64,000 bases of DNA from Streptomyces tuirus. GTDB lineage: Bacteria > Actinomycetota > Actinomycetes > Streptomycetales > Streptomycetaceae. Shown here piece by piece: positions 50,414 through 58,579 of this stretch; position 1 is the stretch's first letter; each line of letters opens with the position of its first letter. The stretch lies in contig NZ_AP023439.1 in the NCBI RefSeq assembly GCF_014701095.1, forward strand, positions 2,654,001 to 2,718,000, given 5' to 3'. Position numbers and translations under genes: made by a program. A model generated the notes under the pieces. It was given only the letters and a program-made list of their open reading frames with translations. It was not told the origin of the DNA and did not search any database.

Positions 50414-51442
50414 ATGCAGCACACCGAGACACCGGGCACCGAGGCGGCGCCCCCCGCGCCCAGGCTGCGCTGGTGGACCGAGCTGCCGCTGATCCTGCTG
50501 GTGTACGCGTGCTACTCGGCCGGCCGGCTCCTGGCCCGCGGCGACGTCTCCGGCGCCGTCGACCACGGTCTGACGATCCTGCGCTTCGAGAAGGGGCTGT
50601 ACCTCAACTTCGAGCACCCTCTCAACCGGCTCTTCACGCGCGAGGCCTGGATAGGCATACCCGCCGACTTCTGGTACGCGTCGCTGCACTACCTGGTCAC
50701 TCCGGCCGTCCTGGTGTGGCTCTTCCGCTCCCGGGCCGTGCGGTACCGCGCCGCGCGCACCTGGCTGATGACGTCCACCCTGATCGGCCTGATCGGCTTC
50801 ACCCTGCTGCCGACCTGCCCGCCCCGGCTCCTCGACGCGAGCCACGGCTTCGTGGACACGATGGCGCAGTACAGCTCGTACGGCTGGTGGGGCGGCGCGG
50901 CGAGCGCACCGCGCGGCATGGCGGACATGACCAACCAGTACGCGGCCATGCCGAGTCTGCACGTGGGCTGGGCCCTGTGGTGCGGCGTGATGCTGTGGCG
51001 CTTCGGCGGTTCGCGCATGGCGAGGACGGCCGCCGTCGGCTACCCGCTGATCACGACGATCGTGGTCATGGGCACCGCCAACCACTACTTCCTCGACGCG
51101 GTCGCGGGCGCGGCCGTCATGGGCGTCGGGCTGCTGCTGGCCCCGGTCGTGATGCGCACCGCGGACCGGGTCAAGGCACGGTTCGTGCCGCCGGCCGCAC
51201 CGGTCGCGGCGGGCTCTTCCGCCGCGGGTTCCGCACGGGTCACGTCGGAGTCCCCCGCCGCTGGTTCCGCCCCCGTCGCGGCGGACCCGTCGGGTGCGGG
51301 TTCCTCGATTGTCAGTGCCGGATGCCAGACTTCCGCGGGTGAGCGAATTCCACGGCAGCGCGAGTCGCGGCTCGAAGACGGAGCCGAGCCGGGTGCCTCT
51401 CCCCAGGACGCGGGGGACGGCGCTCCGGCAGCGGCTCGCTGA
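50414..51442 (+). CDS. PAP2 superfamily membrane phosphatase/transferase (342 aa)
   Basis: Six membrane segments in the first 250 residues. PAP2 motifs: TLLPTCPPRLL (about 135), PSLHVGWALWCGV (about 185, catalytic His) and GTANHYFLDAVAGAAVMG (about 225). Closest in type to Aur1/Ipt1-like inositolphosphotransferase-related proteins. After residue 250 comes an Ala/Ser/Pro-rich tail of low complexity that overlaps the start of the nuclease gene by 104 nt. ATG 50414 with GGGGGAGGA 7 nt upstream. Confidence 0.8.
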   Translation: MQHTETPGTEAAPPAPRLRWWTELPLILLVYACYSAGRLLARGDVSGAVDHGLTILRFEKGLYLNFEHPLNRLFTREAWIGIPADFWYASLHYLVTPAVLVWLFRSRAVRYRAARTWLMTSTLIGLIGFTLLPTCPPRLLDASHGFVDTMAQYSSYGWWGGAASAPRGMADMTNQYAAMPSLHVGWALWCGVMLWRFGGSRMARTAAVGYPLITTIVVMGTANHYFLDAVAGAAVMGVGLLLAPVVMRTADRVKARFVPPAAPVAAGSSAAGSARVTSESPAAGSAPVAADPSGAGSSIVSAGCQTSAGERIPRQRESRLEDGAEPGASPQDAGDGAPAAAR

Positions 51443-52523
51443 GCTGCGCGGCGACGTACCCGCGAAGGCACTGGACGCGCGCGCCCTGGCGGCACTGGCC
51501 GCCAACCCGGGCTGTGCACGGCGCGCGATCCTCGACGGCGCCGGGGTGAACAAGGCGGCGCTGGCGAGCGCACTGGGCTCGCCGTCGGCCTTCGGGCAGT
51601 CGCAGTTCGCGCTCACCCGGGGCAACGCCTTCGAGGCGAAGGTCAAGGCCGACGGCGGCGCGGAGCTGCTGCGGCTGGTGCACGACAAGCTCGACCGGTC
51701 CGCCGAGCCGCCCGCCGACGCGCGCGTGCCCGACCTGACGGCGGCCGGACCCCAAGGGCGCACGGCCCGTACGGAGCTGGAGCTGCGGGAGGCCGCCGCG
51801 CACCCGGGCGTGTGGACGCTGCTGGACCATCCGATGCTCGCGCTGGACGTCGCAGGCTCGCCAGCGTTCCTGGAGCCGGACGCGGTGGTGGTGCATCCGG
51901 ACGGCAGCTGGACGGTCGTGGAGATCAAGTCCTTTCCCCTGCTGGACGGTTCGGCGGACCCGGCGAAGGTCGGGGCGGCGGCCCGGCAGGCGGCGGTGTA
52001 CGTGCTGGCGCTGGAGGAGGTCGCGGCCCGGCTCGGCGACGAGGGGGCTCCGGCCCCGCGGGTGCGGCACCGGGTGCTGCTCGTCTGCCCCAGGGACTTC
52101 TCCAATCTGCCGGCCGCGTCCGCCGTCGACATCCGCAAACAGCGGGCGGTGACGGCCCGCCAGCTGGCCCGGCTGACCCGCATCGAGGACATCGCCGGCA
52201 CGCTCCCCGAGGGCACGTGCTTCTCGCCCGAGCTGCCCGCCGAGGAGCTGACGGCGGCCGTGGAGTCGGTCCCGGCGACGTACGCGCCCGAGTGCCTGTC
52301 CGCGTGCGAGCTGGCCTTCCACTGCCGGGCCCGGTCCCGCCAGGAGGGCGCGGTGACCTCGCTCGGGCGTCCGGTCCGCGCGGAGCTGGGCGGCCTGACG
52401 ACCGTCGAGGACGTCCTGGCCGCCGCCCGCGGCGAGGCGGGCGATCCCGGCGATCCGGCCGTGGCGGCCCTGCGGCGGGCTGCCGCCCTGCGCGCCGAGG
52501 CACTGGAGGCGGCGTGTCGCTGA
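51339..52523 (+). CDS. RecB/Cas4-family nuclease with four-Cys Fe-S site (394 aa)
   Basis: PD-(D/E)XK nuclease of the RecB clan: G-NAFE (GNAFEAKV, about 95), Asp181 in LEPDAVVV, catalytic E195-x-K197 in TVVEIKSFP, and the RecB-type QxxxY as Q217-Y221 in RQAAVYVLALEE. One Cys near the N-terminus (C59, GCARRAIL) and three at the C-terminus (C319, C323, C329 in PECLSACELAFHC) match the 4Fe-4S pattern of Cas4, AddB and Dna2. GTG 51339 overlaps the PAP2 gene by 104 nt; start is uncertain. Its stop overlaps the next start. First gene of a nuclease/unknown/helicase operon. Confidence 0.85.
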   Translation: MSEFHGSASRGSKTEPSRVPLPRTRGTALRQRLAELRGDVPAKALDARALAALAANPGCARRAILDGAGVNKAALASALGSPSAFGQSQFALTRGNAFEAKVKADGGAELLRLVHDKLDRSAEPPADARVPDLTAAGPQGRTARTELELREAAAHPGVWTLLDHPMLALDVAGSPAFLEPDAVVVHPDGSWTVVEIKSFPLLDGSADPAKVGAAARQAAVYVLALEEVAARLGDEGAPAPRVRHRVLLVCPRDFSNLPAASAVDIRKQRAVTARQLARLTRIEDIAGTLPEGTCFSPELPAEELTAAVESVPATYAPECLSACELAFHCRARSRQEGAVTSLGRPVRAELGGLTTVEDVLAAARGEAGDPGDPAVAALRRAAALRAEALEAACR

Positions 52524-54106
52524 TCTCCACCCTGGCCCGCCTCGAAGCCGTCAGCACGGGCCGCGCCCAGCCCGCCGCCACCGTCCGGCACCGGCATCTC
52601 GGCGACCGCCCGCTGGTGTTCGTGCCGCTGATCACCGCCGGTGAGGCCGGTGCCCCGCTGGGCGCGCTGGTCGGCACCGACCGGGACGCGCCGCGTCTGC
52701 TGGCCGTCCCGCAGCCCCGCGACCGCGACCTCAGGTTCGCGTTCCTGGCCGAACTGGCCGACGTGGTGCTGCCGTACGTCGACTCCTACGCCGAAGCCGT
52801 GGAGGCCGCCGAGCGCACCGAGACCGACCCGGAGACCGGCAAGCGCGTCAAGGTGGAGGTCGACCTGTGCGCGGACGCGCCACAGCTGATCGTGCCGAGC
52901 CGCGCGGGCATCGACCTGGTGCGGCTGCTCGGACGCTCGACGCGGTTCCGGCGTACGGCGGAGCAGGATCCGGAGGCTCCCTATCCGGCGCCGCCGCGGG
53001 TGCCGCTGCTCGGGCGGTGGCTGACGCACTTCGGGGAGCGGGCCCGGGTGCCCGGCTCCTCGCTGCTGCTGGCGATGACCGACGTCCTGGGCCGGCACTG
53101 GGCGACCGGGCAGTCCACCCTGGAGGACCAGCATCTGGGCGCGCTGCTCGCCTGGATCGACCCGCCGCAGGGCGTCACCGGCGCCGAGGCGGCGCTGCGC
53201 GCCGAGCTGGAGCGGGACGCGCAGGGGCAGCTGACGTGCCCGCCGGCCGGTCCGGCGACCGACCCGGCGTTCGACAACAAGCTGCTCGCCCCGGCCATCG
53301 AGCGCTACGACCGGGCCCGCACCGCCCTCGCCGCCGCCGAGGACGGGCTGGAGGCCGACGACCGGCTGGGCGCGCTGAGCGCCGCCGAGCGGGAGATCCG
53401 GGACCTGGTGCTCAGCCGCACCCGGCCCACCTGGGACGCCATCTGGCGGGGCCTCGATCTGCTGCGGGAGCTGCCCGAGGGGGCGCGGGTCGAGGAGCGG
53501 TGGACGCGCGACCGCTGGTCGTTCACCGGCCACCGCGACCGGGTGCTGGCCGGCGAGCCGCCGCAGCCGCGCCGCGACGACGCGGTCACCGCGGCGAACA
53601 AGCTCGCCACGCGCGAGCGCGAACAGGCCCGGCTGGAGGCGCAGGAGGCCCTCGACGACCCGCTGGTGATGGCGGGCCGGCGGCTGTCCGGGGAGGCGTT
53701 CGCGGGTGAGGTCACCGATGTCGTGATGGCGTACAGCGAGGGCAAGCGGCCGAGCCCGCGCCCGCTGGTCACGGTGCGTACGGACGACCGGCCGCATCTC
53801 GGCGAGCGGACGAAGGTGTACCGGTCGCTGGGCGGGAAGCCGCAGTCGGCCGAGTTCGTCGCGGACGAGGAGGACGGCGCGCTCGTCGTCCTGCGGGTCC
53901 TCGACAAGATGGGCCGCGGCAAGGAGCCCGAGCCGGGTTCGGTACCGGAGAAGGGCGACCGGGTCTGCTTCACGCTCTTCGAGCACGAGCAGCGGGGCGG
54001 CGCGAAGCTGCCCGACCCGGAGGAGACGCCGTGGACGCACGGCGGGCCGCCCGGCGAGGCGGCCCTGGAGACCGCCGACCCGGTGACCGAGGAGGATGTG
54101 CTGTGA
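52514..54106 (+). CDS. Unknown protein of the nuclease/helicase operon (530 aa)
   Basis: GTG 52514 with GGAGG, overlapping the nuclease stop by 10 nt. No domain is recognised with certainty. Features: WRGLDLLRELPEG and a charged helical centre (about 250-400), and a C-terminal beta-rich part (about 430-500: TKVYRSLGGKPQSAEFVADE, VVLRVLDKMG, KGDRVCFTLFEHEQRGG) resembling the 1B beta-barrel that precedes the RecA domains in Upf1/Dna2 helicases. Ends in GTGA overlap with the helicase gene, which supports one split machine. Function unproven. Confidence 0.75.
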   Translation: MSLISTLARLEAVSTGRAQPAATVRHRHLGDRPLVFVPLITAGEAGAPLGALVGTDRDAPRLLAVPQPRDRDLRFAFLAELADVVLPYVDSYAEAVEAAERTETDPETGKRVKVEVDLCADAPQLIVPSRAGIDLVRLLGRSTRFRRTAEQDPEAPYPAPPRVPLLGRWLTHFGERARVPGSSLLLAMTDVLGRHWATGQSTLEDQHLGALLAWIDPPQGVTGAEAALRAELERDAQGQLTCPPAGPATDPAFDNKLLAPAIERYDRARTALAAAEDGLEADDRLGALSAAEREIRDLVLSRTRPTWDAIWRGLDLLRELPEGARVEERWTRDRWSFTGHRDRVLAGEPPQPRRDDAVTAANKLATREREQARLEAQEALDDPLVMAGRRLSGEAFAGEVTDVVMAYSEGKRPSPRPLVTVRTDDRPHLGERTKVYRSLGGKPQSAEFVADEEDGALVVLRVLDKMGRGKEPEPGSVPEKGDRVCFTLFEHEQRGGAKLPDPEETPWTHGGPPGEAALETADPVTEEDVL

Positions 54107-55437
54107 CCACGGTGTTCGACCCCTCGGCCGCCGCGGCCCGGGCCACCGACGCGATCCTGCACGACACACTGCACGGCACCGCGCGCGGTGTCGTCGTGGA
54201 CTCCCCGCCGGGCGCGGGCAAGTCGACGCTGGTGGTCCGCGCGGCCCTGGAACTGGCCGGGGCCGGTCACCCGCTGATGGTGGTCGCGCAGACCAACGCC
54301 CAGGTCGACGACCTGGTCCTGCGGCTCGCCGAGAAGAACCCCGAGCTGCCGGTGGGCCGGCTGCACAGCAGCGACTCCGACCCGTACGACAAGGCGCTCG
54401 ACGAGCTGCCGAGCGTGCGCAAGTCGGCCAAGGCGGCCGAGCTGGCCGGGCAGGCCGTGGTGATCTCGACGGCGGCGAAGTGGGCGCATGTGAAGGTCGA
54501 CGAGCCGTGGCGGCACGCGATCGTCGACGAGGCGTACCAGATGCGCTCGGACGCGCTGCTCGCCGTGGCCGGGCTGTTCGAGCGGGCGCTGTTCGTGGGC
54601 GACCCGGGGCAGCTCGACCCGTTCGCGATCGTCGGCAGCGAGCAGTGGGCGGGCCTGACGTACGACCCCTCGGGCTCGGCGGTGACGACCCTGCTCGCGC
54701 ACAACCCGGACCTGCCCCAGCACCGGCTGCCGGTCTCCTGGCGGCTCCCGGCCTCGGCGGCGCCCCTGGTCTCGGACGCGTTCTACCCGTACACGCCGTT
54801 CCGCAGCGGCACCGGCCCCGGTGACCGGAGCCTGGCCTTCGGCGTGCCGTCGGACGGCTCGGGCCCTGACCAGGTGATCGACGAGGCGGCCGAGTCGGGC
54901 TGGGGCCTGCTGGAGCTGCCCGCCCGGCACACCCCGCGCACGGACCCGGAGGCGGTCCTTGCGGTGGCGACGGTGGTACGGCGCCTGCTGGACCGCGCGG
55001 GCGCGTCGACCTCGGAGCGCTCCCCGGCCCCCTCGCCCCTCACCGCCGACCGGATCGCCGTCGGCACGGCCCACCGGGACCAGGCGGCAGCGGTCCGCGC
55101 GGCGCTGGCCGGCCTCGGCGTCACCGACGTGGTCGTGGACACGGCAAACCGGCTGCAGGGCCGCGAGTACGACGTCACGGTGGTCCTGCACCCCCTCTCC
55201 GGCCGCCCCGACGCCACGGCCTTCCACCTGGAGACGGGCCGCCTCTGCGTCCTGGCCTCGCGCCACCGGCACGCCTGCATCGTGGTCTGCCGAGCGGGGG
55301 TGACCGACCTCCTGGACGACTATCCGTCCACGGAGCCGGTCCAGCTGGGGACGGTGGTGAAGTTCCCGGACGGCTGGGAGGCGAACCACGCGGTCCTCGC
55401 ACACCTGGCGGAACACCGGGTGGAGTGGCGGCCCTGA
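54103..55437 (+). CDS. SF1 helicase, Upf1/Dna2-like (444 aa)
   Basis: Two RecA domains with Walker A PPGAGKST (about 35-42), Walker B VDEAYQM (D142-E143), motif III VGDPGQLDP (165-173), motif IV-like VSWRLP (211), motif V NRLQGREYDVTVV (349-361, QGRE as in Upf1/Dna2) and motif VI LCVLASRHRHACIVV (381-395). GTG 54103 overlaps the stop of the 530-aa gene (GTGA). Short compared with free-standing SF1B enzymes, which carry 1A/1B insertions; the upstream gene may provide the missing part. Its final codons and stop are copied in the repeat behind it. Confidence 0.9.
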   Translation: MTTVFDPSAAAARATDAILHDTLHGTARGVVVDSPPGAGKSTLVVRAALELAGAGHPLMVVAQTNAQVDDLVLRLAEKNPELPVGRLHSSDSDPYDKALDELPSVRKSAKAAELAGQAVVISTAAKWAHVKVDEPWRHAIVDEAYQMRSDALLAVAGLFERALFVGDPGQLDPFAIVGSEQWAGLTYDPSGSAVTTLLAHNPDLPQHRLPVSWRLPASAAPLVSDAFYPYTPFRSGTGPGDRSLAFGVPSDGSGPDQVIDEAAESGWGLLELPARHTPRTDPEAVLAVATVVRRLLDRAGASTSERSPAPSPLTADRIAVGTAHRDQAAAVRAALAGLGVTDVVVDTANRLQGREYDVTVVLHPLSGRPDATAFHLETGRLCVLASRHRHACIVVCRAGVTDLLDDYPSTEPVQLGTVVKFPDGWEANHAVLAHLAEHRVEWRP

Positions 55438-55510
55438 TCCTGGCTGAACACCGGGTCGCCCGGCGGCCCTGATCCTGGCTGAACACCGGGTCGCCCGGCG
55501 GCCCTGAGCC
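55431..55510 (+). repeat. 35-bp direct repeat, two full copies, derived from the helicase 3' end
   Basis: Units at 55431-55465 and 55466-55500, then a partial one. Each carries CTGGCTGAACACCGGGTC-GCCCGG-CGGCCCTGA, i.e. the helicase tail LAEHRV-x-RP-stop in slightly altered form (the gene itself has LAEHRVEWRP-stop). Confidence 0.9.
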
Positions 55511-55664
55511 GGCCGGAGCGCGGCGTGTGCCGGGAGTCGGGACGAACGACCGGTGGTGTGGCGGCCGTACCCACTACCGCGATGCCCACTTGCGCGCCCG
55601 CGAGACAATGGACGGTGGCCCGCTCCACCGGGAGGGTCAGCGCGACGTACGAGGAGGAGAAGAC

Positions 55665-56033
55665 ATGGCGGAGCCCACGCCGCGTCGGAACGAACCGCGG
55701 CTACGCCCCGCGCCCCTGCTCTTCGAGCCTGCGGAGGCGGCCTCCGACCCTGAGCACTTCTTCGACCTCGAGTCGATCGACGACCCCAGGGCCCTGCTGG
55801 CCCGGGCGACGGAGCTGACGCTGGCGTTCCGGGCCGCTGCGGACCGGGCGGTGGAGTTCCAGGCGATGGCGGCGGCGCAGCTGGCCGATCCGCGCAGGTT
55901 CGACCGGCTGACGACGGCGGACATCGCCGAGCGGGCCGAGTGGACCGAGGACTACGCCAAGAAGATGGTCGAGTTCGGGCGGGACCTGATGCGGGGCGAC
56001 GCCGAGGGCCGGGGGCCCGGCGACTCCGCCTGA
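55665..56033 (+). CDS. Hypothetical protein (122 aa)
   Basis: ATG 55665 with GAGGAGGAGA, an excellent ribosome-binding site. Charged, mostly helical: PRRNEPRLRPAPLLFEPAEA, DPEHFFDLESIDDPRALLAR, FDRLTTADIAERAEWTEDYA, KKMVEFGRDLMRG. No signal peptide or membrane segment. Unrecognised; may be co-transcribed with the nuclease/helicase genes (228-nt gap, on the same strand). Confidence 0.7.
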   Translation: MAEPTPRRNEPRLRPAPLLFEPAEAASDPEHFFDLESIDDPRALLARATELTLAFRAAADRAVEFQAMAAAQLADPRRFDRLTTADIAERAEWTEDYAKKMVEFGRDLMRGDAEGRGPGDSA

Positions 56034-56166
56034 CACGGCACGGCACGCCCCTTCCCGATCACCTGGCATATGCCAGGCGGGCAAGATACCCCCTCCCACC
56101 CCTTCCTGTCCCGATTTCCCGCAACCCTCGGGAACCGGGCGCTCACGGCGGGTACACCTGGATGCC

Positions 56167-56793
56167 ATGAGCAGCGCATGGAACGCCTCCGATGTCACCC
56201 CGGACGGGGCCGCCTGGCTCGCTTCGGCAGGAACGTATCCGCGGAGCACGCTCGCCCTCTGGGAGGAGCGGCCGGACGCCCCGGTCGTGCTGCCCTGCGG
56301 GTCGGTCTTCGACGTGGTCAGCGCGCCCGCGATGTTCGGCCGGCGGATGCTCGACCGGCTGTGGGACGACGGCCCCGGCTCGGGCCCGGTCGCGCAGTTC
56401 CGGGGCCGGATGCTGCTGTTCGCCGCCCCGGGGACGGCTCAGCGGCTCCCCGCACTGCTGGAGTGGGAGGAGTGGGGCGACCGGGACGGCCGGGAAGCCA
56501 CCCGTACGGACGCCGTGCCGCCGCTGCTGTGCCACGGCACCGGCGACGCCGTGACCGTCCCGGCCCTGTCGGAGAGCGCCTCCCCCGCCATCCCGCCGCC
56601 CGCCGGGACCACCGCCCACGCCCGTTCCGCTTCCCGCTGGCTCGTCGCCCCCGACACCCGTCAGCCCTGGCTTCCAGGCCCCGAGGTACTGCTCTGGGCG
56701 GCCGTCCGGGCGGCCCGCTCAGCGGTGCGGATTTCGATTTTTCCTCCCGCCGACCAGGATGCTAAGGTCTACGACGTCAGCAGGCGCCGCTAG
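56167..56793 (+). CDS. Prim-pol-like hypothetical protein whose frame runs into tRNA-Lys (208 aa)
   Basis: ATG 56167. Core AWLASAGTYPRSTLALWEER, LPCGSVFDVVSAPAMFG, DDGPGSGPVAQFRGRMLLFA, PGTAQRLPALLEWEEWG, related by pattern to the gene at 47441; Streptomyces databases often label this type as bifunctional DNA primase/polymerase. The last ~20 codons (AT-rich, with TTC-GAT-TTT) coincide with the tRNA-Lys promoter, and the stop TAG at 56791-56793 is formed by bases of the tRNA itself, giving a 10-nt overlap. The native C-terminus may be lost. Confidence 0.65.
   Translation: MSSAWNASDVTPDGAAWLASAGTYPRSTLALWEERPDAPVVLPCGSVFDVVSAPAMFGRRMLDRLWDDGPGSGPVAQFRGRMLLFAAPGTAQRLPALLEWEEWGDRDGREATRTDAVPPLLCHGTGDAVTVPALSESASPAIPPPAGTTAHARSASRWLVAPDTRQPWLPGPEVLLWAAVRAARSAVRISIFPPADQDAKVYDVSRRR
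56763..56768 (+). promoter_or_regulatory. -10 element of tRNA-Lys (inside the preceding frame)
   Basis: TAAGGT, 16 nt before the mature tRNA, with the pyrimidine/T-rich TTTTTC about 17 nt further upstream as a weak -35. Confidence 0.4.
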
Positions 56794-56857
56794 CTCAGTT
56801 GGTTAGAGCAGCTGACTCTTAATCAGCGGGTCCGGGGTTCGAGTCCCTGGCGGCGCA
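56784..56857 (+). tRNA. tRNA-Lys (anticodon CTT)
   Basis: Acceptor GCGCCGC / GCGGCGC, D arm GCTCAGTTGGTTAGAGC, anticodon stem GCTGA / TCAGC with CTT in the loop (CTCTTAA), T arm CCGGGGTTCGAGTCCCTGG, discriminator A. Confidence 0.97.
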
Positions 56858-56864
56858 CTGTGCC

Positions 56865-56909
56865 GGTGGCGGCTTGTGTTCGCAGACAACGCGAACACAA
56901 GCCGCCACC
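56865..56909 (+). terminator. Hairpin terminator after tRNA-Lys
   Basis: Perfect 19-bp stem from GGTGGCGGCTTGTGTTCGC with a 7-nt loop, followed by GTCGTTTCT. Confidence 0.95.
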
Positions 56910-56991
56910 GTCGTTTCTGCGCGGCTTCGCCGCGCGCCGTGGGGGCTGCGCCACCCACACCCCCGCCTCTCGGCGTTGCACCGCCGCCCTC

Positions 56992-58257
56992 TCAACGCCC
57001 CACCGCGATCTTCACCGTCCACGCCCCCGAAGCCGTACGCCCCTCCACCTCGATCCGCACTCCCTCCCCCGGCACCGTGAAGCTCTCCCCGATGCCGATC
57101 GGGGCGTCCGCGAGGGGCGGGTAGACGGAGTCCTCCCAGCACGCGTCCGTGCGGGGATGGGCGTCGATCACCTGGATGGGCCCGCCCCCGGACTGCGCCC
57201 CGCCCCGCACCCGGTACACGAGCACCCCCTGCCGGCAGGCGGCCACGTCGTTGCCCGCCGGCCCCCGCACCTCCAGGGCGAGCACGCTGTCGGGCCCCGT
57301 CCGGACCACCGCGAGCTTGGTGCCCCGCCCGAGCCCGAAGGGCTGCGACCCGGCGGCCCCCGTCGCCGGCATGCCCGGCCCCGCCGCCAGCGGCTCCAGG
57401 GTCAGCCGGGCGGGCCCGGCGTCCTGCACACACCGCACCTGCTTTGGATCCAGCCAGCCCAGCTTCCACTTGTGCCAGGCGAAGAGGTCGGGGGCCAGTC
57501 CGAACTGGCTGCCCATCAGGTCCCAGTCGCCGACGTGCGTGTCCCAGTCGCCCTTGCCGTCCGCGGGCCGGTGGTACAGGTCGGGCAGGTCGAACACGTG
57601 CCCGGTCTCGTGGGCGAGGACGAGCCGGTCCGGCGGGTGCTGTTCGAACACCGTCACGATCCGGCGCAGATCGGTGCCGTCGGCCCGCAGCGGACTCGTC
57701 AGGTTCACCACCTTGGTCGCGTCGGAGTCCACACCCGGCGCGTCCGGATCGGCGACGAAGTACACGACGTCGTAGCGCGAGAAGTCCACCCGCGGGTCGG
57801 CCACGGAGAGCGCGTCACGCAGGTACGCGGACCGGTGCTCGGGCTTCCAGTCGCGCCGTATGGCGTATGTGGAGGACGGCTTCGGCATCTGGATCCACTG
57901 TCGCAGCGCGTGCGGGCGCAGGGTGAAACGGCCGTAGGACGCGCGTTCGAAGAAGCGGGTGGTGGCCGGGAAATGGTCCGCGGACAGCTCCTGCGGCGTG
58001 GTCAGCGGGTGGGCGTCGGGGAAGGACAGGAAGACCATGACCGCGTTGAGGGACCGGGCCGGGCGCGGATAGGCGGCGTTCCAGGTGTCCAGGCCCTCCG
58101 AGTGGTGGGCGTCGGTCCGGGTCAGGGCGCAGGGCGCGGCGGAGTCGAGCCCGGCCGCCGAGGGACCGGCACCGAGGGAGGTGGCGGCGAGTGCGGACAT
58201 CGTGGTGAACACGGCCGCGGTACTGCGCAGTCGGGCGCGCGGAAACGGACGCGGCAC
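56992..58257 (-). CDS. Secreted M6-type metalloprotease (421 aa)
   Basis: Immune-inhibitor-A-like zinc protease. Signal peptide region RLRSTAAVFTTMSALAATSLG near the N-terminus, then the catalytic domain with the HExxH motif (H216-E-T-G-H220, LAHETGHVFDLPDLY) and the downstream GDWDLMGSQFG as in M6. The C-terminal third (about 300-420) is a beta-rich jelly-roll-like part. GTG 58257 with GGAGG 5 nt upstream; the longer frame lacks one. The shared divergent region with cdgA (58258-58579) has no other gene. Confidence 0.88.
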   Translation of the reverse strand: MPRPFPRARLRSTAAVFTTMSALAATSLGAGPSAAGLDSAAPCALTRTDAHHSEGLDTWNAAYPRPARSLNAVMVFLSFPDAHPLTTPQELSADHFPATTRFFERASYGRFTLRPHALRQWIQMPKPSSTYAIRRDWKPEHRSAYLRDALSVADPRVDFSRYDVVYFVADPDAPGVDSDATKVVNLTSPLRADGTDLRRIVTVFEQHPPDRLVLAHETGHVFDLPDLYHRPADGKGDWDTHVGDWDLMGSQFGLAPDLFAWHKWKLGWLDPKQVRCVQDAGPARLTLEPLAAGPGMPATGAAGSQPFGLGRGTKLAVVRTGPDSVLALEVRGPAGNDVAACRQGVLVYRVRGGAQSGGGPIQVIDAHPRTDACWEDSVYPPLADAPIGIGESFTVPGEGVRIEVEGRTASGAWTVKIAVGR

Positions 58258-58387
58258 GGGTACCTCCGGGTACGGTTCGCGGGACACCGCACCCAGCCTG
58301 TGATGATTTGTCGTACTGCGTCCTGTTTGCCTGCACCGGTCGGGTGAAGGGGGCGAAAAATCGCGGAAGCCGACACCCCCGAAGCAC

Positions 58388-58400
58388 TCACAGAACGTCA
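58388..58400. promoter_or_regulatory. BldD-box candidate upstream of cdgA
   Basis: TCACAGAACGTCA fits the half-sites of the BldD box (TnACnCWGnGTnA) at 7 of 9 defined positions; mismatches fall in the central C and G. cdgA is a known BldD target in S. coelicolor. Confidence 0.5.
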
Positions 58401-58579
58401 CAACTGGTCGGGGGCCTGAAGAAGCCGTCCAGGTGCGTGCAGAAACGATCTGGCTGAAGGGCCGGTTGGCCGGGAAGACTGGACACCGGCTGGAAGGCCC
58501 TGGGGCCAGCCTCTATGATCGGCACACTTTCCTGACCTTTCCTGCACGGACAGAGATCGAATACATGCGGGAGCGAGCG

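Noticed and set aside
56784..56909. Integrated element (attL/attR) at tRNA-Lys
   Set aside because: No integrase and no second copy of the tRNA 3' end seen in the window.
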